Below the pieces are notes generated by a model, which saw only the letters and a program-made list of their open reading frames with translations, made no database searches and had not been told where the DNA came from. Shown in pieces: positions 44,741 through 52,785 of a DNA stretch of 64,000 nt (its first letter is position 1; each line of letters opens with the position of its first letter). The stretch is from Granulosicoccus sp. (GTDB lineage Bacteria; Pseudomonadota; Gammaproteobacteria; Granulosicoccales; Granulosicoccaceae), in NCBI GenBank assembly GCA_023300375.1, contig JALZWO010000055.1, positions 1-64,000 on the forward strand. Direction: 5' to 3'. The translations under genes were made by a program, and so were the position numbers.

Positions 44741-45871
44741 TTAACCGTGATAGGAGGGTGGAAGGCAGGCTTGCGTTATTCGCTCGCACACTTTATCAAT
44801 ATCTACGTTTGGATTGGCAGCGACTTGTCTGAGCCAAACCTCGTTGTCTATGACTGTATGCGAGGCCACATCTCTCAATTCTAAAATAACTTTTTCTATA
44901 TCTTGATGAGTAGGCTGCCAGTTTAGAACACCCGATGTGGGCTGTTGCTTAAGTGACATCGTTGAATCTGCATCGATGTAGGCAGCCAGACGAGCAGCGT
45001 TTTGCATGTCATTTTCTATTCTGCTGGCGAGGCCTGATTGCCCCCAAGCAAGCAAGGTGGCCATCAGTGGAATGGCAGCGGCACTGCGCGAACCTTGAAT
45101 GCCGATATTTGGGGTCACTAGATAGTCCCCGCTAAAGCTAATGTTGTCTCGTGTTTTTGATGACTTGAACAAAACCAAAGCGGAATCTTTAGCTTGATAA
45201 AACCATTTGTGTGCTGAAATAACCAAACTGTCGGCTCGGTCTATCCCAACTAGCAAATTGTTATGTGTGGTTAACATTAAGGGGGCTGCCCACGCTGCAT
45301 CTATGTGTATCCACAATGCGTTGTATTTTTCGTCCAATGGATCAATCGCGCCTCGTCCGGTGGTACCCGCTGTAAGCACCAATGCCGCGTTTGATAGGTC
45401 ATTAGGCAGTGCAGAGCTGTTCATCTGACCGTTTGGTAGTGTGGGCACACTTTGGTAAGGTAAGCCCAGCAAGTGCGCCGCCTTTGGAATTGAGAGATGA
45501 GCATCACAAGAGCCAATGACATGAGTAGCGCCTGCCTCTCGTGCAGCCCATAGACCTGTCAGGTTACCAATGGTGGATCCGCTACACATGTGTCCGTCTG
45601 ACATGCCGTACATGGGCGCCAGCCATTCCATCAATCGGTGCTCTACCAATGATGCAAAAGGGCTGAGATCGGGGTGTAAAAGGTTTTGGTTATGCTCCGC
45701 ATTGAGCCCAACAAGATGAGACGCAATGGAAGGCGTGGGAGGATCCATGTGCGCAAAAAACACATGACTTCCTAACGCTGCCGATCTCTCTGTGATGGCC
45801 ACTTCAAAGAAGTTTTGCGCTTTTGTTTCGCCCCAGCCAACAATTGGCCAGTTCTTTTCGAGAATATCCAT
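44741..45871 (-). CDS. Group II pyridoxal-phosphate-dependent decarboxylase-like protein
   Basis: PLP enzyme related to glutamate, aromatic-amino-acid and diaminobutyrate decarboxylases. Visible marks are GHMCSGSTIGNLTGLWAAREAG, TAGTTGRGAIDPLD, the PLP-binding aspartate in WIHIDAAWAAP, and the Schiff-base lysine in ISAHKWFYQ. At 376 aa it is about 90-100 residues shorter than most group II decarboxylases. Both the N-terminal dimerisation segment and the C-terminal small domain look reduced, so substrate and even activity are uncertain. The first residues (MDILEKNWPIVGW) are plausible for an ATG at 45871. Divergent from the SDR gene across a gap with a perfect 11-bp dyad. Confidence 0.78.
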   Translation of the reverse strand: MDILEKNWPIVGWGETKAQNFFEVAITERSAALGSHVFFAHMDPPTPSIASHLVGLNAEHNQNLLHPDLSPFASLVEHRLMEWLAPMYGMSDGHMCSGSTIGNLTGLWAAREAGATHVIGSCDAHLSIPKAAHLLGLPYQSVPTLPNGQMNSSALPNDLSNAALVLTAGTTGRGAIDPLDEKYNALWIHIDAAWAAPLMLTTHNNLLVGIDRADSLVISAHKWFYQAKDSALVLFKSSKTRDNISFSGDYLVTPNIGIQGSRSAAAIPLMATLLAWGQSGLASRIENDMQNAARLAAYIDADSTMSLKQQPTSGVLNWQPTHQDIEKVILELRDVASHTVIDNEVWLRQVAANPNVDIDKVCERITQACLPPSYHG

Positions 45872-45962
45872 ACTCTGATGATTCTCCTAGATAGGATTAC
45901 CAGACTATCACCATGCGCCTTGAGGGGCAATCGGTGGATTACACTTAAAAAGCATTACGAAG

Positions 45963-45994
45963 TGATAAAACTCGGTATTGACTGAGTTTTATCA
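45963..45994. promoter_or_regulatory. Probable operator dyad between decarboxylase and SDR genes
   Basis: Perfect 11-bp inverted repeat TGATAAAACTC / GAGTTTTATCA with a 10-bp centre, ending 38 bp before the SDR start in a divergent intergenic region. Size and spacing suit a dimeric repressor or activator spanning two DNA turns. No regulator gene is adjacent. Confidence 0.5.
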
Positions 45995-46032
45995 TCACTC
46001 TAGCTATCGTTAGAACTGACTGTGGAAAATGT

Positions 46033-46806
46033 ATGCAAAGATTAAATGGAAAGTGCGCTTTGATCACCGGATCTGCCCGAGGTATAGGTCGTGCGTTTGC
46101 GCAAGCCTATATTCGCGAAGGGGCCAAGGTGGCGATAGCCGATATTGATTTCAACGCGGCCACCGATACGGCTAAGCAACTAGGTGATAGTGCTATCGCT
46201 ATTCATCTAGATGTCACTTCGCAGTCGAGTATCGATAAGGCCGTTGCACAAACTATTGCCACTTTGGGGGAAATCGATATCCTCATTAATAATGCTGCAT
46301 TGTTTTGTGCTGATGGCATTGTCGATATCAAGCGAGAGGATTATCAGAAACTTTACGACGTCAATGTGGCTGGTTCCTTGTTTACGCTTCAGGCTGTAGC
46401 CCGGCACATGGTTGATCGCGGCGAAGGTGGAAAAATTATCAACATGGCCAGCCAAGCTGGCAGGCGAGGTGAGCCTTTGGTCGCTGTTTATTGTTCGACC
46501 AAAGCTGCCATCATTTCCTTAACTCAGTCAGCGGGTATGAATCTCATACAACACGGCATAAACGTCAATGCGATTTCGCCGGGAGTGGTAGATGGCGAAC
46601 ATTGGGTTGGCGTTGATGCAGAATTTGCTCGGTTAGAAAACTTGCAGCCGGGTGAAAAGAAAAAGCAGGTTAGTGCAGGAGTACCTTTTGGGCGTATGGG
46701 TACGGCAGAAGATCTCACTGGTATGGCTGTGTTTCTGGCATCGACGGAGGCTGATTACATTGTTGCCCAGACTTATAACGTTGATGGTGGACAGTGGATG
46801 AGTTGA
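46033..46806 (+). CDS. Sorbitol dehydrogenase-like short-chain dehydrogenase (SmoS/PolS type)
   Basis: NAD-dependent SDR of 257 aa. The cofactor motif is TGSARGIG with D37 in VAIADIDF favouring NAD. The active site is N87 region (NNAAL), S140, Y153 and K157 (MASQAGRRGEPLVAVYCSTKAA). The wording is very close to Rhodobacter sorbitol (L-iditol) dehydrogenase as I recall it: KIINMASQAGRRGE, LNVIQHGINVNAISPGVVDGEHW-type and ADYIVAQTYNVDGGQWMS. It probably oxidises D-sorbitol to fructose or galactitol to tagatose. In Rhodobacter the relative is encoded with a polyol ABC transporter. Here the nearest importer is ugpBAEC, 4 kb away. Confidence 0.88.
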   Translation: MQRLNGKCALITGSARGIGRAFAQAYIREGAKVAIADIDFNAATDTAKQLGDSAIAIHLDVTSQSSIDKAVAQTIATLGEIDILINNAALFCADGIVDIKREDYQKLYDVNVAGSLFTLQAVARHMVDRGEGGKIINMASQAGRRGEPLVAVYCSTKAAIISLTQSAGMNLIQHGINVNAISPGVVDGEHWVGVDAEFARLENLQPGEKKKQVSAGVPFGRMGTAEDLTGMAVFLASTEADYIVAQTYNVDGGQWMS

Positions 46807-46861
46807 TGGGTCAATTACCCCTTGTCACTGCTAGTGCAAAACTCTCGAGTTATACCAATGA

Positions 46862-46884
46862 AAATGTCCCACTCTGGGGCATTT
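46862..46884. other. Hairpin after the SDR gene
   Basis: AAATGTCCC / GGGGCATTT with a 5-nt loop pairs at eight of nine positions (the ninth is G-U or mismatch by strand). It lies 56 bp past the SDR stop. No T-run follows, so it is a candidate weak terminator. Confidence 0.4.
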
Positions 46885-46912
46885 CTGGCGAAGGTCTTTG
46901 CTTGGCTAAATT

Positions 46913-46954
46913 TTCTTGCGAGTTGTAGATGTTACGTCCTTGGACTCGCAAGAA
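46913..46954. repeat. Perfect 11-bp inverted repeat with 20-bp centre
   Basis: TTCTTGCGAGT and ACTCGCAAGAA are exact inverted copies. It lies in the gap between the SDR gene and the binding-protein pseudogene, with no T-run. It could be the end of a mobile or eroded element, or a regulatory dyad. Confidence 0.6.
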
Positions 46955-47015
46955 CACATACTCAACTTTTCTGTTTGACAATGAAGACGTTTTTATAGGT
47001 CATGGCCAGGAGGAC

Positions 47016-47786
47016 CTACAGGTGGTTAAATTTAAACCACCTGATTTCATTCATAGCGTGTTTTGCGTTGATAGCAGCATACGTTCCGTTCTGCTTAATG
47101 GTCTTTAGGCCCTCATTGAAGGCTGCAATTATTTTTTTGATTTAACGTTGTTCAATTCAATGCACTAGTGACGTGCAAATCATTGGTTGAGAGCGCATTC
47201 TTGGTGTATGCACGTTTGCTCTTCAATTCTGGCGCTTCGGTTGCTATTTTAGTACGGGCTACAAGTTCATCTTCAACCGTGTAATCGAGTCTGCCAGCAT
47301 CGACCTTCAACAGATTATTTAGCAAGTTGTTAGTCTCTATCCGCTCGAAGTTGCTTGCATTCAAAAATTGCTCGCTGTAAGCGTAATCTGGAATAACTCC
47401 AATATTTTTCCCAGTCAGGCTTTCCAGGCCTTCACACTCAAAATCATCATCAATACGCTTTATGATTTTGATTTGGTTTTGCAGGTACATATCGCTATAT
47501 CTTAAAGTCTCAGTTCGCTCTTCTGTCCACCAGACAGCAATCAGTACATCGTATTTTCTCGATCTAACACCACTTATTGCTTGCGCCCAAGGGATGAATT
47601 TCATCTCAAGTTCATAACCTTGTGATTCGAAAGCCGCACGGACAATTTCTACCATAATACCCTGGCCTGGAAGGTCAGGGCCCTTTAAACGATAAGTATG
47701 GGTTAGCCACTCCTGTAATTTTTTGCGTAACTGATAGGCGACACAATCGCCATCAAAAGTAGCGCCGTAACCAGTATTATTTTCAT
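47016..47786 (-). pseudogene. Decayed periplasmic amino-acid-type solute-binding protein (SBP family 3)
   Basis: Reading leftward, ATG 47786 with GAGG upstream encodes a clean signal peptide (MKIILVTALLLMAIVSPISYA), then the frame closes. At a run of six A (plus-strand T, 47719-47724) the reading must shift to continue as LQEWLTHTYRLKGPDLPGQGIMVEIVRAAF and through the 167-aa track ORF. That frame ends at TGA (47152-47154) after LHVTSALN. A further shift at a run of seven A gives the missing C-terminus, IIAAFNEGLKTIKQNGTYAAINAKH, ending at TAG 47016. The 257 codons match the size of a normal polar-amino-acid-type binding protein. Two frameshifts plus one nonsense codon indicate a pseudogene; sequencing error could explain the homopolymer shifts but not the TGA. 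Confidence 0.88.
47019..47043. other. Perfect hairpin at the 3' end of the binding-protein pseudogene
   Basis: CAGGTGGTT / AACCACCTG, nine exact pairs with a 7-nt A+T loop, immediately next to the pseudogene's last stop. It is terminator-like in position but has no T-run on either strand. Confidence 0.5.
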
Positions 47787-48464
47787 GATAAATACCTCAG
47801 TAGGTTGCCTTGTAAATTCACTCTGCGATGCCTGTGGATTCAACGAGACTAGATTGCCCGATGTTCACAAGCGGGGTAGTCGAATAGCGACTGTGTGTAA
47901 AAGCAATTGAGTCGTGTATGTAAAGTAAAAATTGTATTGAAGTTGATCAATATTCCTATCAGGTTAGTGGGCGTCATTAATGCGCAGCCATTGCTATCAA
48001 TTCGTTATTGATCGTTCTAGATGACAAAAACGAAAGTAAGTCATGCTATTGCATTAATACGTTAATACGTTAATACGTTAATACGTTAATACGTTAATAC
48101 GTCAATACGTCAATACGTCAATACGTCAATACGTCAATACGTCAATACGTCAATACGTCAATACGTCAATACGTTATTACGTCACTGGGGTAGTGCATAA
48201 GATTGTCATAGGGTGATCTTGAGTCGCTGTGTTAGTACCGTTTTCAACCTGCTGGCACTGCAACGCTTCTGTCCGTTTTTTCTCGTTGTGTACACGGTTT
48301 CACCACTGTATCGCGCTCAACCTTGCGGGTAACCGTGTCAAAAACTGTTTGGCGAGTATCTTGTCGATCGTTCACGCGGCGATGAGTAGTTTTAATGAGC
48401 TAGTTATATCGCTTGAGTGCCTATGTGTGAGTAATTACACCAGATCGATAACAGCTTCTCCCGG
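47787..48464. other. 678-bp gene-free region between two pseudogenes
   Basis: I see no credible gene; the 79-aa track ORF at 48229 has no recognisable features. The stretch must contain divergent promoters for the binding-protein and chemoreceptor pseudogenes. Its main feature is the octamer array at 48061-48180, bordered on both sides by one degenerate unit. Confidence 0.6.
48061..48180. repeat. Octamer tandem array in two ordered variants
   Basis: Fifteen contiguous 8-bp units: five GTTAATAC, then nine GTCAATAC, then one GTTATTAC. A degenerate unit (ATTAATAC) precedes. The two variants differ by one base and are not mixed but block-ordered. No spacers exist, so it is a microsatellite-type array, not CRISPR. 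Confidence 0.98.
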
Positions 48465-50293
48465 ATGAGGAAACGCCCTGATATGTTGCCTATGACAGAC
48501 AACGATAATAATGGCCCAGTTAATTTGAGCTGGCACAGTCGTTTGCAATTTAGGGTAAGCGTCTTGCTTGTTGTTCTAGTAACTGCAGTCATGCTGAGCT
48601 TCAGCATATACGGCGCTTTGAGTGTCAATTCAGAACTGCAAGCTAACCTTGAAAAACATCTGAACACTGTGACCTTGCGAGCTTCAAGCAGTGTCAAATC
48701 TTCCGTCTGGGACATGGATCAGGGAAATTTACTTTTGGCGTTGGAAGCAGAGCTATTAGATGTGCGCGTACATACACTGGAAGTGTTGGATGTTGACGGA
48801 AGACTGCTCGCATCTTTGACTCGGGATTTGCAAGGTAACGTTGTTGGCTATGGAACTACAGATCAACCCGCAGGTAAGCTTCTACAAGAGCAGAGTGAAA
48901 TCGTCTTCGAAGATGAGGTCATAGGGACGATGAAGGTTTATGTCGATATGAGTTATAAAGACCTTGCTTTAAAAAATTATTACTATGATCAGAGTCTGCG
49001 GACCATATTGCTGATTATCATATTGGTGGTGGCAGTGGGTGGGGCGTTACGCGTTATGCTTATAAAGCCTTTATCGAACCTGACAGTGGCAGCAGAATTA
49101 GTCAGTAAGAACAAGTTTGATATCGATATCGATATTGGCTCACGTGATGGAGTGGGAAGGTTGGCAAAAGCACTCGAAGTGTTCAGACAGAATGTTCTCG
49201 AGAAACTACGCCTGCAAGAGAGACAGGAGAATGCAGCAAAGATTCAGCAGAAGCAGGCAGCTGAAAATCAACGTATGGGCAGTGTAAGGCGAAAGGCCGA
49301 GGAGCAACAAAGGCAAGAGCAGATTGAGATAGCTGCAAAAGAGTCTGTACAAGCCCGTGAATTACAACTTCGCGCAGATGAGCTATTGCCGATTGTTGAT
49401 GCTGCAGCGTCAGGTGATTTGTCACAGCGGATAAGCCTCAAGGGAGACGATGTTATCGGGCAAATCGGTATTAAATTAGAAACCTTGTTTGAACGTCTAC
49501 GTGGAAGCCTTGGCAGTATTGGTGGCAGTGCAGTAGCGCTGGGCTAAGCTTCAAACACGCTGACAACAATTAGCTCTGATATGTCAGGTAATGCAGAGGA
49601 GATATCGTCCCGGGCAGCAATGGTTACTGCCGTGGCGTCTGATATTGGCGATGGTGTTGAAAACGTAGCCGTTGCTGTTGAACAAAAGCGAATAACGATC
49701 AAAGGAATTGCTGATAATGCGGTTTAAGCAACCACAGTGGTGACAGAAGCTGCGACGATTACCGAAAGCACCAATGCGGTGGTAAAGAATCTTGCAAAAT
49801 CCTCTATGGGTATTGGTGAGGTAATCAAAGTTATAACGTCGATAGCTGAGCAAACTAACCTACTTGCACTCAATTCGACAATAAAAGTAGCCCGTGCTGG
49901 AGACGCTGGTAAAGGCTTTGCTGTCGTGCCAATGAAGTGAAAGAACTGGCTAAGGCTACCAAGGAAATCAGTCAACGAATAGCTGCGATTCAGTCAGATA
50001 GCCATAGCGTTAACGATTCTATCGGCGGTATCAGTCAGATCATTGGTCGTATCAATGAGCTGCAGGGTGTGATCTCGGGATCTGTTGATGAACAAGCGAA
50101 TGCTACAGGCGAGATATCTCGCTCAGTGATTGAGGCCGCACGAGGTAGTGGCGACATTACGGGGAGCATCACGGCAGTAGCGAAAGCTGCTAACGGGACT
50201 CTATAAAATGCTCAGAACGCTCAGAATGCGGCCTTTGAGCTTGATGAAATGGCGACACGCGTGAACGAGCAGCTCGCCCAGTTCAATCTGTAG
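48465..50293 (+). pseudogene. Decayed methyl-accepting chemotaxis protein
   Basis: The 360-aa track ORF is only the front of a chemoreceptor: TM1 (VSVLLVVLVTAVMLSFSIYGAL), a periplasmic domain of about 120 residues, TM2 (ILLIIILVVAVGGALRVML) and a HAMP region plus linker. Reading on in the same frame past TAA 49545 gives SSDMSGNAEEISSRAAMV..., a second TAA at 49725, then the receptor hairpin tip ([30 protein letters not shown]). One base is missing near 49926-49929. The next frame continues [21 protein letters not shown]...NELQGVISGSVDEQANATGEIS to a third stop, TAA 50204, and ends ...EQLAQFNL at TAG 50291. Three stops and one frameshift mean no signalling domain can be made. Confidence 0.95.
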
Positions 50294-50527
50294 AAGCCGC
50301 TGAAAGGCCTGTGCGGGTCGTAGTCCGCCAAGTAGAGGCCTGCGAGCGATTTTTATTAACGTTTAGCGGATTGCGTTCTAAAGCTTGATGAACAGCAAGA
50401 AGTAACCCACTTGTGAGTGAAATAGCTCTAAATCGGCCATTATTCCAAGATTATGTTCTTTCAAGGCATCAATTAGGCAGTGAATTGGCCGTATAAAGGC
50501 ACAATACTTTTACTTGACCATTTTATT

Positions 50528-50896
50528 ATGTCTTTTTTTAATACTTTCACTACCCGCTTTGTAAACACAATGGAAAAGCGTGCAGCTGTTCGCGCTTGGT
50601 ACCACTTGCAAAGTGTAGATGCCAGTTCTATTCAACAAGCAGGGTTATCAGCAGAGCTATTGGCCCAAGGTCCATCAGCCTACCCATGGCGTGCGACAAA
50701 AGACATTGTCAGCGCTACAGTTACCACTATTGGATACAACAAGAAGCAACTGCGCCAAGCCGCCGCTGAGCTTCGTGCCTGCTCAGACGCAGAACTGAGA
50801 GATCTCGGTATTGCTCGACATTCCATTGAGTATGTAGTGCGTCACGGTCGAGGCGATACCGACCTGCAGGTTGGTCAAGACAAACGCGCTGCGTAA
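50528..50896 (+). CDS. DUF1127 (YjiS-like) small protein
   Basis: Small protein whose C-terminus has the DUF1127 motif: LRQAAAELRACSDAELRDLGIARHSIEYVVRHGR, an arginine-rich, helical segment. Family members are short proteins of largely unknown role, some linked to RNA metabolism and phosphate or stress responses. ATG 50528 gives 122 aa. The track start (GTG 50480) adds 16 residues with little support. The N-terminal half (SFFNTFTTRFVNTMEKRAAVRAWYHLQSVDASS) is longer than in minimal 50-aa family members. It lies 235 bp after the chemoreceptor pseudogene and is convergent with ccmI. Confidence 0.8.
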   Translation: MSFFNTFTTRFVNTMEKRAAVRAWYHLQSVDASSIQQAGLSAELLAQGPSAYPWRATKDIVSATVTTIGYNKKQLRQAAAELRACSDAELRDLGIARHSIEYVVRHGRGDTDLQVGQDKRAA

Positions 50897-50909
50897 GTGT
50901 CTTTGGATT

Positions 50910-50949
50910 CCTAAGCGCTTCTGGCGGAAGGTACGTCAAAGCGCTTGGG
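50910..50949. terminator. Possible bidirectional terminator between DUF1127 and ccmI genes
   Basis: CCTAAGCGCTT and AAGCGCTTGGG are inverted copies at 10 of 11 positions, 18 bp apart, between convergent genes. Each arm also contains the palindrome AAGCGCTT. T-runs are absent, so the terminator role is inferred from position only. Confidence 0.4.
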
Positions 50950-50994
50950 ACAGTCGATACACATTTCGCCCTTCAATAGATCGTGAAATGCCTA

Positions 50995-52293
50995 TTATTT
51001 TGACTGTTGATCGATTGTTAGTGACAGTACCGCAGCGTCATCAGTTGCGATATTGGCTGCCTCATTGAACCAGTCTCCCGGTTCAGAGATGGGATTCCCG
51101 CTTGTAGATATTCGGGCGCCCACGGTCACTGAAGAAAATGCTGACAGCGTCATGTTCGGTATCATGGCCATCGAATCATCTAACGTTATGGTTGTTGGCA
51201 GATCGGCAACCGTGAGTCGGCTTACAGCCAGCGGCATGGGAGGACCTTCGCTGGCGGTTGCGTAAATAAACACTGACTGGTCGTCAGTAGATGCTGCCCG
51301 TGCCTGCTCTGACAAATTAACAGTGACCTCTATGGTGGCATTTCCAGCTGGACCGTTCGGCGCTTGCTCGGTACTCTGCTGTGACTGGTCACTTGAAGCA
51401 CTTTCAGGATGAGTTGTTTGTTGCTCGGCTGGTGGACTCTCTTCAGACAACGCAGCTACCGAGCGAGATCGCATCTGTTCAACTGTAGCCAGAGCTTCTG
51501 GGTTGCCCGCAGCCATGGCAGTGAGCCTGTCGAAGCCCTGCATAGCGGCTTCGTGATTACCGATCTGTTGCTGTGCGATAGACATCAACCAAATTGCATG
51601 TTCATTGTCTGGCTCTATCTCAAGGGCGCGTTCAATAAACTGCACGGGTTCGCCAGATAATTCACCTTGTTGAGTCATTGCAATGGTCTCGGCCATCTGC
51701 GCAAGGGTAGGGGCATCGTTCTCGTCTAATGCGACGGCTTGTTCGAACGCAGATCGTGCGTTCTCAAACTCTCCAACTGATAGATAACTACGCCCTAATA
51801 AACGCCAGCCTTCGATATCGTCTGGCTGCTCTCGCAGCCGCTGTTCCATTTGTGGCAAAAGTTCAGTCAGCGCGGGTGCGTCTGGGTTAGCTGCATTGTT
51901 CACACCTGCAACATTGCTTTGAGAACCAGCAGATTGTGTGATTGCACCTGGATTCCCTAGTTGCAAATACAATGCACCCGCAGCCAAAGGTACGAACAGG
52001 GTAACGATGGCTGCTGCGCTTATCTGTCCGCCTGAGCGCGTTTTATCAACATTTGTTGAACGCAAATCGGCAGCTAAGTCGTATTCAAGCTGCTCGCGCT
52101 CGTAGTCGAAAGTTGGCTGATCTATAGAACCATCTGCGAGTGCATCATCTAGCGTTTTTCCACGCTCTCGTGCCAAGGTGATGTTGACCGCTTCTTGATC
52201 GGTAGACTGCGTGTCACTGCGAAAAATGCCAGCGAGGATCCACCCCATAGACAAAAAAACCAGCAGCGCAGCACTTATAAAAAATAAAGTCAT
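50995..52293 (-). CDS. ccmI: Cytochrome c maturation protein CcmI (CycH-like TPR protein)
   Basis: Membrane-bound chaperone that holds apocytochrome c for haem attachment by CcmFH. Two membrane helices frame the first domain: TLFFISAALLVFLSMGWILAGIF and, near residue 90, ISAAAIVTLFVPLAAGALYLQL, with the typical RERGKTLDDALADGSIDQPTFDYEREQLEYDLAADL between them. TPR repeats follow (DIEGWRLLGRSYLSVGEFENARSAFEQAVALDENDAPTLAQMAE...). The C-terminal domain (IEVTVNLSEQARAASTDDQSVFIYATASEGPPMPLAVSRL) matches the CcmI periplasmic part. No other ccm genes are nearby, unlike the usual ccmABCDEFGHI operon. It follows mce by 66 nt. Confidence 0.9.
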   Translation of the reverse strand: MTLFFISAALLVFLSMGWILAGIFRSDTQSTDQEAVNITLARERGKTLDDALADGSIDQPTFDYEREQLEYDLAADLRSTNVDKTRSGGQISAAAIVTLFVPLAAGALYLQLGNPGAITQSAGSQSNVAGVNNAANPDAPALTELLPQMEQRLREQPDDIEGWRLLGRSYLSVGEFENARSAFEQAVALDENDAPTLAQMAETIAMTQQGELSGEPVQFIERALEIEPDNEHAIWLMSIAQQQIGNHEAAMQGFDRLTAMAAGNPEALATVEQMRSRSVAALSEESPPAEQQTTHPESASSDQSQQSTEQAPNGPAGNATIEVTVNLSEQARAASTDDQSVFIYATASEGPPMPLAVSRLTVADLPTTITLDDSMAMIPNMTLSAFSSVTVGARISTSGNPISEPGDWFNEAANIATDDAAVLSLTIDQQSK

Positions 52294-52359
52294 TCTTTGA
52301 TAGTCGAAGCGAGTGAAGGATCGTGCATTGCAAGTAGCTGCAAAGCGCGTAATTAAATA

Positions 52360-52785
52360 CTAAGGTAGCGGATTAGGGACGTGCTCGAGTTCGATAAGAG
52401 TGCCGTTGAAGTCTCCCGGATGCATGAATATCACCGGGTTACCGTGAGCGCCAATTTTTGGTTCTCCATCACCAAGAATACGAGCTCCTTTGGCTAATAG
52501 CTCATCACGAGCTTTGATAATGTCAGTCACTTCCATGCACAAGTGATGCATACCGCCGCCGCGATGCTTTTCAAGAAATTTACTAACTGGTGAACCGTCC
52601 CCTAAAGGTTCTAGAAGTTCGATGCGGGTATTAGGGAGGTCAATAAAAACAACTTTCACACCATGCTCGTCGAGGTTCAAGGTGTCGCTAGTTGAAGCGC
52701 CAAACATGTCTCTCCAGCGTTGGCTGGCTTGTTCCAGGTCGTCGACCACGAGGGCGACATGGTTGAGCCTTCCCAACATGCTCAT
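52360..52785 (-). CDS. mce: Methylmalonyl-CoA epimerase
   Basis: Converts (S)-methylmalonyl-CoA from propionyl-CoA carboxylase into the (R)-form used by the mutase. The 141-aa protein is a vicinal-oxygen-chelate (glyoxalase) fold with two halves: LNHVALVVDDLEQASQRWRDMFG and GGGMHHLCMEVTDIIKARDELLAKG, ending VIFMHPGDFNGTLIELEHV. Metal ligands of the family (His in LNHVAL and MHHLC, Glu in LIELE) are present. Its ATG overlaps the pccA stop (ATGA). Operon order is pccB-pccA-mce-ccmI. Confidence 0.95.
   Translation of the reverse strand: MSMLGRLNHVALVVDDLEQASQRWRDMFGASTSDTLNLDEHGVKVVFIDLPNTRIELLEPLGDGSPVSKFLEKHRGGGMHHLCMEVTDIIKARDELLAKGARILGDGEPKIGAHGNPVIFMHPGDFNGTLIELEHVPNPLP

Noticed and set aside
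47152-47655. Intact 167-aa gene
   Set aside because: It is the middle part of a frameshifted solute-binding protein whose two ends are readable in other frames.
48061-48180. CRISPR array
   Set aside because: The units are 8 bp, contiguous and without spacers, and no cas genes are near.
48229-48468. 79-aa ORF before the chemoreceptor
   Set aside because: It has no motif or ribosome site and overlaps the receptor start.
49737-50206. Two short ORFs (67 and 89 aa) as separate genes
   Set aside because: They are pieces of the signalling domain of the chemoreceptor pseudogene.
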